Notes under the pieces: model-generated
What the model was told of the DNA's origin: nothing
Database searches by the model: none
What the model saw: only the letters and a program-made list of their open reading frames with translations
Program-made: the position numbers and the translations under genes
Source: Hyphochytrium catenoides
Taxonomy: Eukaryota > Sar > Hyphochytriomycetes > Hyphochytriales > Hyphochytriaceae
DNA length: 13,893 bases
Reading direction: 5' to 3'
NCBI GenBank assembly: GCA_900088475.1
Contig: FLMG01002327.1
Location: forward strand, 25,437-39,329
In this document: in pieces, positions 1 to 9,772 of the stretch
How positions within the stretch are numbered: position 1 is the stretch's first letter
How the letters are laid out: the number at the start of each line of letters is the position of its first letter

Positions 1-26
1 CTTTATTAGATACACGAGAATCACAC

Positions 27-3000
27 TCACTGTGTAAGTCGGTACCTTACGTATGGCAGCTCTACTTCGTCTCCCTCCTCGTTGCAGCACGAGACCTCAA
101 GAATGAGGTACTTCTGCTTCTTAGGGATTTGCTTCTTGCTGACTAGCTGCACTAATTCAGTCATCTTCATCGGTAACCTCTCCTTGGCCTTGGCCTTGTT
201 CATGATAATGGAAGAGTAAAGAATGCTTACCCCGTAGCTTACCATCTCAACATCCAAGCCAAATTCCTGAACGATCAACGAAGAAGCAGGCAGCAACATG
301 CTTGAGACTTTAGGGAATTAGATAACAAGGACGACTTTTTCAGGTGATCAGCAAAACAAGCAGCAAGGAGGCATACCCCAACCCCAATGACAGCATTGCG
401 GAAGCTCCTCTTATCATCAAGTGTGATGTGTGTCTACGAGTGAAGCATGGAGGGCAATGTAGGCTCGAAAGAATGGAACCAGAAGGCCGCATACCTCTTG
501 AAAGTAGTCGATGAGCTGCTCCAGGGTGAGCTCTCCCTTGTCAATATCAATGCTGTCCCAAGCCGTCCATTTCCATTCCTTCCCTCTGATAGTAGCTGTC
601 GTTGAAGCCGGAGGCAGGGGCTCCGAGAACGTGAACAGAGGTATGGCCAGGTTAACAAAGCCATTCTTGAAGCTCTCGATGCCCTTTCCTTGCAGCACCT
701 TATAGAACTCTAAGCAGACTAGGCCCGTTACAAGTGCTGTCGTGGTTGCAATCGCCGGGATAATTTTTCCTGCTATTCCTCTGCTCTTGTGGAGGTCAGC
801 TTCCTCAATTTTATAGTTCCGAGCCCTAAGATTAGACGTGGCAACGATGACTTCCATGTGCCTGTCATTATCCTTGTCGAACTCAATGGGAGTCAACCTA
901 TAACCAGCTAAGGAGGCAGGCGAGGGGAGCTGTTCTTTGCTAACCTCCCCAGCCTCTTGCGTCTCCTGCTCCTTCACCTCCTGATCACTAGATGCGATTT
1001 TGACGCCTTCTTTGGGGGCAAACTCCGGCACGATGACATTCCGGAGCACATGTTTAAAGTACTGAATACACGAGAACAAAGGTCAGAAGAAAGAGCGTCA
1101 GAGTCTGGCTTGCAAGCGGCATAACGGTAGTGAGATACACACCAGTGGAGCAAAGAGGAGAGAGGTCAAATGACGAAGCTCAGATAGTTGTCAGCATATT
1201 ACGGAAAAGGAGTTCAGAGGCTTACCTGATGATCATACTTTCCGCTAAGCCCATAGTTCGTAGCACGCAAGTTTGCAACCGACACAACGAAGTCCATGTG
1301 TAGTGGGTCCTCCATATCAAAATTGATAGCCAGTGGCGGTCTCTTCGGGCCGGACCAAAAGGGCGTGCCAGAGGATGTGACGGAATCCAGAGGGAAGTTA
1401 TGCAGCAGCTGTCTGATCTGATTGTGGAACATATCTTCAAAGCGCAAGCGAGCCCAGGCAATGCACTCATCGAAGGTCAATGGCTTCTCAGTGACGAGAG
1501 AAGAGTGAATGTTCTGTAAGGTGGTGGCTCTGGTAGCAGACTGGCTGTCGAGCTGGCGGAGGAAGTCTGGGTTACTGAGGTACTGGTTCACATCCATAGG
1601 AATCTGGGAAAAGACACCCTCAAACCAGTCTCTGGCCCACTGCAGCGTGTGCTCTATGGCGTTAGGAAAGTTCTTGAGAGTACAGATTGGTATGGACTTC
1701 TCAGGCGGATCCCGTGAAGCTCCATAGTTCTCAGTAAGATGGGGTACTACTATCTGCGTGTTTCCCTTGGTTCCGAGAGTGCCAGACTCCAACATTGGGA
1801 GGCGGTAGAACAGGCAGCGCTGATCCATGTAAAGGCGCGCGTCAACGTTGTCCAGCGCAGTGCAGACAGCGGTCAGGGACTCAAAGAAGTCATCATTGAA
1901 GGTGCTCTCAGTGTCCGGTCCAACACGAGTCTCATAAGACTTGACCTATGGGATCCAGAGGAATTAGCTCGATGCCTTCCACCGATGCCTTCCACCTTCC
2001 CCCTCCAGCTCACAAAATATCCTCGCATCCTCCTCTATCCTACTTCACAAACCCGACACTATCTCGGCGTAGAAACCTGATGAGCACCGATAACGTTATC
2101 TCCCTTTCTAACTAATAAGAAAACCGCCATCCCCTAAGAACGGCACATCACTCTTCTCGGTGACTTAGTCTTCCTGCCTTCTTCTAGTTCTGTCTTCATC
2201 CAACAAATTCCTCTGTCTTCCTCACTTAACATATATAGTCGAAGGCTTTTCGAAGTCCTGTCACTGAACTTGCACTTCGTTTCCCTCTGAACTCTCTCTG
2301 TTTTCGAAGATAAAGAGAGAACGCTCATACTTTACCTTAACGGCCGGGTTCATAGCTTTTGCTGCAACTGCTGCCGTGGTACTCTTAGCTTTATGCACAT
2401 CGCTGGGCCTGAATAGGAATTGCCTGTTCAAGTTACTCTTCTCGATGCGATCCATATCTGTCACGTGGATGACCGCCTTATCCGCAGTGCCGACTCCCAT
2501 GAGGGCCCAGTTTTTGAGCATTTCACACCCTATTGCCCCTGCCCCAACCAAGAAAGGTGTCTGTTGACTGATCTTTTGTTGAAGCTTTTGCCCAAAGACA
2601 GCGATTTGCGCAGCGTAGCGGGAATTCTGCACGTGGTACTCTTCAGGGGCTAAAGGCTCTTCCGGCAAGCATTCAACGGCATCGAAGTACAGCCACTGAT
2701 GAATGGGCATAAACTTACCTACAAAATTGCAGTCGTAAGAACCGCTGGAGAATTGATAGCAAGTACCAACGGCATGAAGGATGGTAGAAGAACAGAGAGC
2801 AAAACAAGATAGGTAAGCGGTAACTCAAGCTGCAAGAGTAGCGAGATTGATAAAAAGATGGCGCTCTGAGCACAAGCAGGAAAATTGTTATCATTGCTGC
2901 TTACCAGAGCACGCTTTCAGCACCTCTTGGCCCGCCACTCCCCCCAAAAACGCGGCCATTGGGTTCAGCACGGCTGTGGATCCTAACGCCAGCCATTTCA

Positions 3001-4429
3001 GAAGCTTTTGATGCTCTTCTACAGACTCCAGTCGGGCTTCGCCTTCGGTAGCCCCATCATTTAAAGTAGTAGCAATTCGAACGACCTCAGCGGCTTGTCC
3101 CAGATCTCCAGGCTGAGGGAGGGTCCCATACTGGCTGCGGAACTGCGCCAGCGCTCTGAACCCTAGATGTAGCACTTCAGGTCGACCGATTTTACCAAAA
3201 TCCGTAAGAAGAAACTCTCCTGGGTGGCTTATGGCCTCCCTGAGAGGTTTAAAGTTGAAGGACTTTGGCTGCTTCTTCTGAGTGACATAGCCGCCAGATT
3301 TGTATGTACCCAGACCTTGTGTGTCTCCTATCGTGAAGGTATAGGGTCCCACTACTTTAATCGGCCGCGGCGCCGCACCATTCAAAGCCTCCATCCCTTG
3401 TACTTCTGTGAAGGTGACATAGTCTCCGGTCTCAAGGTTGTGCCGCACATCATCAGTAACTGTTACTAGCCCTTCCTCCTCTGACGTGATAGAGGCAACC
3501 ATACAGGTAATAGGCTCCTCGCCAGTAGTGTCATGCACGGTAAACTCATCGCCAAAGTCGTTGAAAAGGCACCCAAAAAGCCCGTGACAGTCCACAGATA
3601 TGAAGCGAACCCCGGTACTGTGGCAGAAGTCGTTCATCTGAAGTTTCTTCTCCAAAGGCAGATTATTAACAAGCACCGCGGAGAAGCGCCCTAGAACGTC
3701 CTCGGTCAGCTCTCCACTATGGACAGAGACTCGAACGTATTGGTTCAGTTCTGCAAGCTTTTGAAAGCATGAAGCGGCCTTGGGCTTGCCTAAATCTTTC
3801 TCCGTAAGGTAGAACTACACGGTCAAGGTCAGCAAGGAAGGAAGTGAGTTAAAAACGCGAGAAGAAGGAGGGAAGGCCTAGCGGGAAAGGTCTAGCTGGA
3901 GAGCGGATCAGGAGTAGAACCCAGATGAGACGCCATCCATTCGCAAAGAGAAAAATATATAAGAAGAGAGAGTGCGAGAGAAGACAGTCACATTTTATAG
4001 AAGAGAGAGAGAGAGAGAAAAAACAGGGGCTAAGGAAATGTAAAGCCAGAAGTTCAGGACCTGGGCCCCCAGATCCATCCAGTCGACAGGTTCGTCATCG
4101 CAGAGTGTGACGGAGCGCACTCCCGCCAGAATCACATTCTTGGCAGTCTGAGAAGTAGAGACAAACCGTAAGCACTCTATGCTACTTGGGGCAACAAAAA
4201 AGTTGCTACGGTACTCACCTCAACACCTACTCCATTCAAGCCAACGATAAGGACGTCAGACGTGCCAAGCCTCCGCTGGGCCTCGTGGCCCATAACATAG
4301 AGTTGCCGGCTGTCCAGAGCGCCAGAACTCAGCCTCCGCAGACAGATCCCAGTAACAAGCATACACCACTGACCTGTAAAGCCCTTCATCAATATTGTTT
4401 TCCTTAGTCTCCGCCATTTCCTGCGGCAT
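27..4429 (-). CDS. UBA1: ubiquitin-activating enzyme E1, 8 exons
   Basis: E1 adenylates the ubiquitin C-terminus with ATP, then holds it as a thioester on its catalytic cysteine for transfer to E2 enzymes in cytosol and nucleus. Exons on the minus strand: 4429-4374, 4309-4219, 4147-4061, 3814-2905, 2718-2336, 1945-1226, 1061-495, 266-27. They sum to 3054 bases with all phases consistent, giving 1017 residues, close to yeast and human E1. Visible in order: inactive adenylation half with IDEGLYSRQLYV (residues 13-24) and GLNGVG (42-47); first catalytic-cysteine half-domain around 178-275; active adenylation domain with GAGAIG (440-445) and [10 protein letters not shown]; catalytic Cys597 in [10 protein letters not shown], codon 1684-1682; [14 protein letters not shown]; and a C-terminal ubiquitin-fold domain from about 905 ending in PYVRYRLTQ. 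The start is the first ATG in the exon-1 frame; the second ATG four codons on has a stronger context (A at -3, G at +4). Donors of introns 1 and 3 (GTCAGT, GTCCTG) are poor. Identity is very secure; only the first few residues are open. Confidence 0.97.
1682..1684 (-). other. E1 catalytic cysteine codon
   Basis: The codon TGT (minus strand) encodes Cys597 of the spliced E1, inside [20 protein letters not shown], which is nearly invariant in ubiquitin E1s. This residue forms the thioester with ubiquitin, so the enzyme is predicted to be active. Confidence 0.95.
4001..4019. repeat. short GA/CT repeat inside an E1 intron
   Basis: A run of GA dinucleotides on the plus strand, read as CT on the sense strand of E1. 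It lies in the third E1 intron (4060-3815) and falls, like the tract in the neighbouring gene, on the pyrimidine side of the transcript. Confidence 0.8.
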
Positions 4430-4603
4430 ATTCTCCTTCCCCACTACGGCTTCTCGCCAATCTGCCAGGGAAACGCAGTCTTGGATGGGGGAGACTTCTG
4501 TGAGAAGACAGCTTTGGTAGCTTCGCACGCAGCTTTAGGTGATAGGGGATTCTGACTGTATAGCCGTCCGACTGCAAGCTTGCGATGGCAGTGCTCTAGA
4601 TTG

Positions 4604-5198
4604 TTACAGTTCACGTTGTCGCAGCTGTTGAGATCTAAGAGCTGGTGCAGCGCGCAGCTCGTCATCGGAGAGATCTTGGCTGGATGAAGGTCTGGGCGAT
4701 CTGATGGATCCAGAGGACAGCGCCTTTCCTGCTCTGCGATCATTTACAGTAACTGTATGTAGACCACTGTACAGGAATATGGCTGGATTAGCGGGTTCTC
4801 ATTTAGCATAGTAGGCTTACCTGGTGGCTTTATCCTGAATGACATGAAAAGGGTTACTGAAGGATTGATTCTTTTTGGTTTGATCCTCTGATCCTCTGTG
4901 GATGAGTTGAGGAGATGTTACAGATGCTGATGGATTTCTGGAGAAGCTGCAGATCTGCGACTTGTACAAATACCGCTGTGTGACCGATCCGCCGAGTTCC
5001 GATCCATGCTCTTGGACCAGACCTGTCTCTTTGCTGCAGGAGACGTCGGTGAATATCAAGCGGCAAGTGGGGAGCAAACGTAACCCAGCAGGGCACAGCG
5101 ACTTTTGGAAACTCAGGAAGGCCACTCGTCTGCGCTTAAGTTGACGGTATTGGAGAGAAACGAGGGACTCCGAAGGCCACGTCAGAGAGCATGTCGGC
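4604..5198 (-). other. possible two-exon gene or spliced E1 leader
   Basis: I do not recognise this one. On the minus strand an open frame runs from about 5198 to 4821 and ends at a good donor, CAG|GTAAGC. After a 54-base intron (4820-4767) with a GCTAATC branch-like site and a CTGTACAG acceptor, the frame continues for 53 codons to a TAA at 4606-4604. The second part is Ser/Arg-rich (SSGSIRSPRPSSSQDLSDDE) and looks protein-like. Against a gene: neither exon has a Met codon in this frame, and an upstream exon would have to lie antisense to the first exon of the p97 adaptor gene. A second minus frame over 5129-4922 is also protein-like (for example PLDIHRRLLQQRD, after an acceptor at 5131-5130). 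The intron may be real but belong to a 5' leader of the E1 transcript, whose start codon lies 174 bases downstream. Confidence 0.3.
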
Positions 5199-8100
5199 AC
5201 TAATAATCTCTTACATGGGACGGAGGGAAAAAGTGAAGGTTACACCGAGCACCCTTATGGTAAGCGACAAGCTCTCCCTTCTGGCAAGAACAACATTTAT
5301 TGAACTACCGGCGCAACACTACTGTCCACAGCAATCAGTGCTAGAAGAGGTCTGTCAACGCCTTGATTTGCCGGTATGATTAGCCGTCTGAGGTGTCGTC
5401 CCCGACTAGTTCTGACTGCGCTATCCGGGTCATGCAGGTATCGGCTTACGCCCTTCAGCACAAGGGCAACGTTGTGGACACATCCTTGCCTTTTCGCTTC
5501 ACTGGGATATCGAACAATGCAACGGTGGACCTAGTCTTTTCGAAGACGAGAAGAGGTAAGGATGGACCGGAAGCCGCTTTGCAATCCTTGAGGGGCTAAG
5601 CTGGCTTTCACGTCAGATGAAGGAAAGCAGCAGGTGAATGTTCTAATACAGCTCCCCGACGGTCGAAGGATGCAGGTGCGACCCATCCTCAACTGGCATC
5701 ACGCTGTCCGAATCACTGACTCCTTCCTCCTAGGATACTTTCTTCAATAGCTCAACATTAGCCGAAATTCTACAGCACTTCTCCTCTTCAGGCCAGCTCA
5801 CTTTGAGCACTCCGGTGAGTTCTTCGTTATGATCACGGCATGCAGCGACTGTTCACAGCTGACTCCTTTTCTCACTCTCTGTCGTACCCTCTCTCTCGCT
5901 CTCTCTCCATTTCTCTCTCTTTCTTCTCTATCTCTATCTCTATCTCTCTTTCTGTCTCTCTATCTCTTCTTCCTCCCATCTCCTATTTCTTCTCTCTCTC
6001 TCTTTCTTTATATTCCGGCCTGTCTCGTCTCGCTCTTCGCTCCCTATTATACTGCTACCTTATAAGACCTCTGTGGTCTATCTTCAAAACGTCATCGGAA
6101 GTGATAAGCTATCTTCCACCACGCTTATGAGTAAGGAGCACTGTTTAAGCTTTTGGCCTTGGACGTGGCTAACCTGCAGTTCGACAGGTCTCGGGCTCCG
6201 TGGAGGCTCTGCGATGTTCCGCATGGTCCCGGACATGTCTTCTTCCTCCAGCAATCCTTTAGATGAATCAAAGTCTCCTACAATACCCGTTACGTCCCCT
6301 CCACCAGATGTGCCAAAACCGAGCTCACACTCCCTAACTGACCGCAGTCCTGCCATGGAGCCCCAAATGTAAGAATCCTGAACTCCCGTGCATTCTCCCT
6401 TTCCGTACACAGGGGAGCTTGATCCAGTTCTGCTAACGTACTCTTGCTGTCTACAATGTCTGCATACTTTTATCCTCGTTCAGCTTTCAATCTGACTTCC
6501 AGGCAAGTGGTATTGTCCTATGACCTCGTAGTCATTACCTTCTCACTTGTCACCTTTCAAACCCGACGACGCTCTTCCGTGCCCCCTCTGCGGTTAAGGT
6601 TAAAATTTTCTCTTCATTTGACATCCTGTCACGTAGGACAAGCCAGAAAGCAAGCAAATCGGTATCCTTCTCAGCTCCTGACTCAATGGATGTTGAGGAG
6701 ACCAAATGCGAAACACCCTTCGACGTCTTTGATGGAGTGGAAATGGGATTGAAGACATGTCAGGCTGCACTGTCTAGGTTAAAGGACAATAGCTTTGATG
6801 CTGACTCCCGAGAGACAGTGTTAACCCTGATCAAAATCGTGGATAACATAGTGGGGAAGCCAGGTTAGTTACCAAGTGTCTCTCTGCTAATGTGCGCTCC
6901 GTGCTTTACTGTCGTGATCTTAACTAAGTGCTACGTCTCAGACGATCCTAAGACGCGGTGTATCCGGATTGCTAACCCAGTCTTTGAGAGAAAGGTGGCA
7001 CGACAACCAGGAGGGATGGAGTTTTTGCTGGGAATTGGTTTTTTGATCGAGAAGGAGAGCGCCCAACTAGTCCTACATCCTAATAGAGAGGAGTTGGATC
7101 TGCTGCAACGGTAGGGTGTCTCACTATATGTGTTCAAATAATGATAGCTCCCGTACTGACATTGGTATTTTGTGCTAACTGTCCTTCTAGAGCGCGGGGG
7201 TTGTTAGAAACCAATGCGGTGGAGCTTGGGGTGCACAACATTCCCCCAAAGAAAGAACCCCTGAGACCGCCAAGTACTGCGAACTTTGATCCCTACAGGC
7301 CCTTAATCAACAGGAATCAGGTCTCTTGCCGTACCTCACCTCGCCTGAGTAATTAGCCTATTTCTTCAGCCATCTTGTATCTAATTCAGGCCTTTATATG
7401 TCTTTTTAGGTCTCCCTGTGCCTGTTGGCTTTTTGAATAGTCGTTTACCTCTTCAAGGCTGAAATTGCTATGTGCATACCTCTTGCTTGTGACTTCTTTC
7501 GTTGACGATCTGCTCTTATTACTGATCTGTCAGCCACAGCCACCACGAGAGGAGTCCTTGACCGAAAGCAAGCTTCGACTCCTTAAAGCGAAGCAAAATA
7601 CCCTTCTTGCTAGTGATATACCCGACAGAGAAACCCAAGTGTTGCTCCCAAGTCAGAGCTTTAACCCCCGCGCCTTCAACGCCGATGTTCTCCACGAGAT
7701 GGAAAGCTCCAGTGATTCTGCAGTTATACTTGAAGCCGCTAGACGGAAACAAGCAGAGATGAAAAAGGATGAGGTTAGTGGGGCTAGCAATCGTCTCTCT
7801 CTGTCTTCCTGGACATTGTCTCCTTTTCATATTGCGTATCTGGTCTTACGTGACTCCGTGGACATCAACTCTCTTTCTGTATCAGATGTTTCGCACGAAG
7901 GCAATGCGTGAGCTGGAGGCGCTATCGAAACAAAAGGTTTATAAGAAAGCGTTGATTCGGGTTCAGTTTCCAGATAGAGGTAAGCGGAAGGTTCGTGTTA
8001 AGGGTTAACAGAGGGATTTAACACCGATGACGTCTAGCCATTGTTCAGGCATACTTCCATCCGCAAGAGAAAATCCAGGCAGTGAAGGACCTGATTATAT

Positions 8101-8790
8101 CCTGTCTCATTGAACAGTGTGTCGCTTCTCCATTTTACCTTTTCGTGAGGTATGCCTAGTAGCATTGTTCCTTCTTCGTACACTCCTGCTTACCTAAACC
8201 TTAGCGTAGCATTTGTTCCCAGAGACCTCAACTTAACTTCACTCCTGTGATCAAATCTATTCAACGATGGGACTTGATCGAATAACTGTCACACTAACAC
8301 ACGGAATCGCAGTCCACCTATGACGAAGCTTGACCCTAGTAGCACACTGCTTGAGAGCCAGCTGGTGCCGGCGGCGCTAATTTATCTTGGCTGGGAGCAG
8401 CGCGATATGGATACTTCCGTGCCAGGAGTATGCATCAACCCTCAACTGGTAAGTAGCTTCCATGAAACCTCATTTAGAACTCTTGCAGATGCGACTCGCT
8501 TACTCTCTTCTTCTTGTTAAAGCTACCAACCACAGCTGAATCAAAGGACAGCGCCCCTTCCATAACGGCCTCTTACCCTGTTGGGCTCTCGTTAGGTATT
8601 GTGACCGAAGGCCCTGCTTTTATAATCACCCCGACGCGACGTTTCTTACTCCTACTACCCCTTTCCCTGGTGACCAGATGAGAAAGTCAGCGCCGCCAGA
8701 AGCGCACATTCAACAGTGAGCGGGGGGACCAGAGCTAGTGATAGCAAAGCGGAGGGCAAGCGGAAAGTACCTAAGTGGTTGAAGCTTTGA
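5191..8790 (+). CDS. TUG/ASPSCR1-type p97 adaptor with PUB and UBX domains, 16 exons
   Basis: Exons: 5191-5259, 5332-5373, 5438-5555, 5617-5675, 5734-5814, 6067-6130, 6188-6368, 6637-6863, 6942-7110, 7191-7320, 7534-7773, 7886-7979, 8038-8149, 8313-8448, 8523-8595, 8678-8790. They total 1908 bases with every phase matching, giving 635 residues. Domains: TUG-type ubiquitin-like domain 1 (about 9-76; KVKVTPSTLM, VLEEVCQRLDLP, FRFTGISNNATVDLVFSK); ubiquitin-like domain 2 (82-158; VNVLIQLPDGRRMQDTF, SLGLRGGSAMFRMV); Ser/Pro-rich linker; PUB domain (about 235-345; CIRIANPVFERKV, GGMEFLLGIGF, ELDLLQRARGLLE); charged linker; UBX domain (about 480-560; ALIRVQFPDR, FYLFVSPP, LVPAALIYLGW); and the TUG-like C-terminus KVPKWLKL. 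Family knowledge: TUG/ASPL binds p97/Cdc48 through an extended UBX region and remodels its hexamer; PUB domains bind the p97 C-terminal tail. The loop reads FVSPP rather than the FPR of canonical UBX domains, as in TUG. The PUB domain is the oddity. Weakest joins: intron 6369-6636, which could hide a further exon, and donor GTCTCT at 7321. Confidence 0.92.
5815..6066 (+). repeat. intron with long CT-rich tract
   Basis: This 252-base intron of the p97 adaptor gene starts with GTGAGT and ends in CTTATAAG. From about 5863 to 6010 it is almost pure C and T on the sense strand, with runs of CT, TCTC and TATCTC. Long open frames read from it (Ser/Leu-rich) are by-products of this composition. Confidence 0.85.
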
Positions 8791-8860
8791 GTGCGTTTTC
8801 TAATTTACTATGGCACATTTTATCTATTGCTAGCATCAGTCCTGCTTGTGGTCCCAGATG
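8791..8860. other. convergent intergenic gap
   Basis: Only 70 bases separate the stop codons of the p97 adaptor gene (plus) and the 297-codon gene (minus). The 3' untranslated regions of the two transcripts must therefore be very short or overlap. I see no clear poly(A) signal. Confidence 0.7.
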
Positions 8861-9754
8861 TTAGAGGTAACGGAGTACTTGATCCAAGTGTATAGGAGCG
8901 TACTCTCGGTCTCTAATTGACTCCAAGTCCCTATCAATAGCTTCCTGCGAATATCGAAGAGAAAAAGTGGGCTTGAAGAGCTGTTCCTTGGTAGGCTTGT
9001 AAGAGGCGACTTCATCTGGCCTGGCATAAACGTTATTGATGTCAGGCTTGGCCTGCAAGGAGCTAACCCAGCTTGGGTTTAGCTGCTTGGGGACCCTCCG
9101 CGGCTTCACTGTTACTTGCGCTTCTACCTTTTCAAGCCCTTGGTAGCGCTGATGATGTCTTGGAATGTTAAGACATTTAGATGCAGCTTCACGCTGCCGA
9201 ACGTCGAGAAGATCGGGTTCGTTCACTGCTGAAGGATCAAACTTGAGCTCTTTGATCGTTTTTAGTACAGCTTCTTGCCGGAAGACTGAGTGAGGCACGG
9301 GACCCGCCACGATTGGCGCAGCATTTGCATCAAAGTTCTCCGGATAGCCAAGTGGTTGCCACGCATCAACCTCTGCAGCTGCCCGACGTCGCTCATCCAG
9401 TCGTGCTTTTAAGGAAGCTACCTTGGCCGGATTCTTATAGCTATTCTGCAACCGGTGGCCTCGAATCTGTGGCATCGTGCGGGCTCCAGACGGGTTGAAG
9501 CCTTTTGCGTCACGTGGGCCCCCACTGGTGGGCTGTAGCGCCGGTGGTCTTGGGTTGATGTCATTAGCAAAGCTAACCTGGCGCTTGCCTTTAAACTTCT
9601 GGCTTTGTAACAGTCGTCCATGATCGACTCTTTGCGCCTGGTAGGACTCACGCTTTTGTTGGTCTGGTTCAATAGTGGATAGGAGCCGTCTTGGTGGTGG
9701 ATGGGGTTGTGGGAGGCTTTGACGAGGTCCAAGCAAAGTCTCGTCTGATTCCAT
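8861..9754 (-). CDS. unrecognised 297-residue single-exon protein
   Basis: I cannot assign a family. The frame is uninterrupted from an ATG (9754-9752) to TAA (8863-8861). The first 110 residues are rich in Pro, Gln, Arg and Ser (QPHPPPRRLL; PRPPALQPTS) and look disordered. A basic helical stretch follows (AKVASLKARLDERRRAAAE, about 110-130). The C-terminal part is more ordered, with LNPSWVSSLQAKPDINNVYA and a final segment YKPTKEQLFKPTF to HLDQVLRYL that would be the best search query. No signal peptide or membrane segment is apparent. It is intronless between two intron-rich genes. It diverges from the small plus-strand gene at 9773 and converges on the p97 adaptor gene. Base composition matches its neighbours. 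A real gene is likely from length and composition; function is unknown. Confidence 0.75.
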   Translation of the reverse strand: MESDETLLGPRQSLPQPHPPPRRLLSTIEPDQQKRESYQAQRVDHGRLLQSQKFKGKRQVSFANDINPRPPALQPTSGGPRDAKGFNPSGARTMPQIRGHRLQNSYKNPAKVASLKARLDERRRAAAEVDAWQPLGYPENFDANAAPIVAGPVPHSVFRQEAVLKTIKELKFDPSAVNEPDLLDVRQREAASKCLNIPRHHQRYQGLEKVEAQVTVKPRRVPKQLNPSWVSSLQAKPDINNVYARPDEVASYKPTKEQLFKPTFSLRYSQEAIDRDLESIRDREYAPIHLDQVLRYL

Positions 9755-9772
9755 TCTCTTGATAAACTAGCA
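9755..9772. promoter_or_regulatory. 18-base gap between two divergent start codons
   Basis: The ATG of the 297-residue gene (minus) and the ATG of the 107-residue gene (plus) are separated by only these bases. Promoter elements of either gene must therefore lie in the other's transcribed or coding part, unless one start is wrong. The position is seen directly; promoter function is inferred. Confidence 0.4.

Noticed and set aside
1739-2080. 113-codon plus-strand open frame
   Set aside because: It lies opposite the E1 exon 1945-1226 and an intron; E1 homology fixes the coding strand.
5829-6130. Ser/Leu-rich plus-strand frames of 78 and 96 codons
   Set aside because: They arise from the CT-rich intron tract; only 6067-6130 is exon, in the frame of the p97 adaptor.
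6084-6410. 108-codon minus-strand frame
   Set aside because: Antisense to exons 6 and 7 of the p97 adaptor gene, whose product matches TUG-type domains.
6444-6752. 102-codon plus-strand frame
   Set aside because: It runs through an intron and out of frame over exon 8; the PUB-domain frame explains the coding part.
7519-7830. 103-codon minus-strand frame
   Set aside because: Shadow of the 80-codon exon 7534-7773 of the p97 adaptor gene.
9418-9732. 104-codon minus-strand frame overlapping the 297-residue gene
   Set aside because: Same strand, different frame, shorter and with less protein-like composition.
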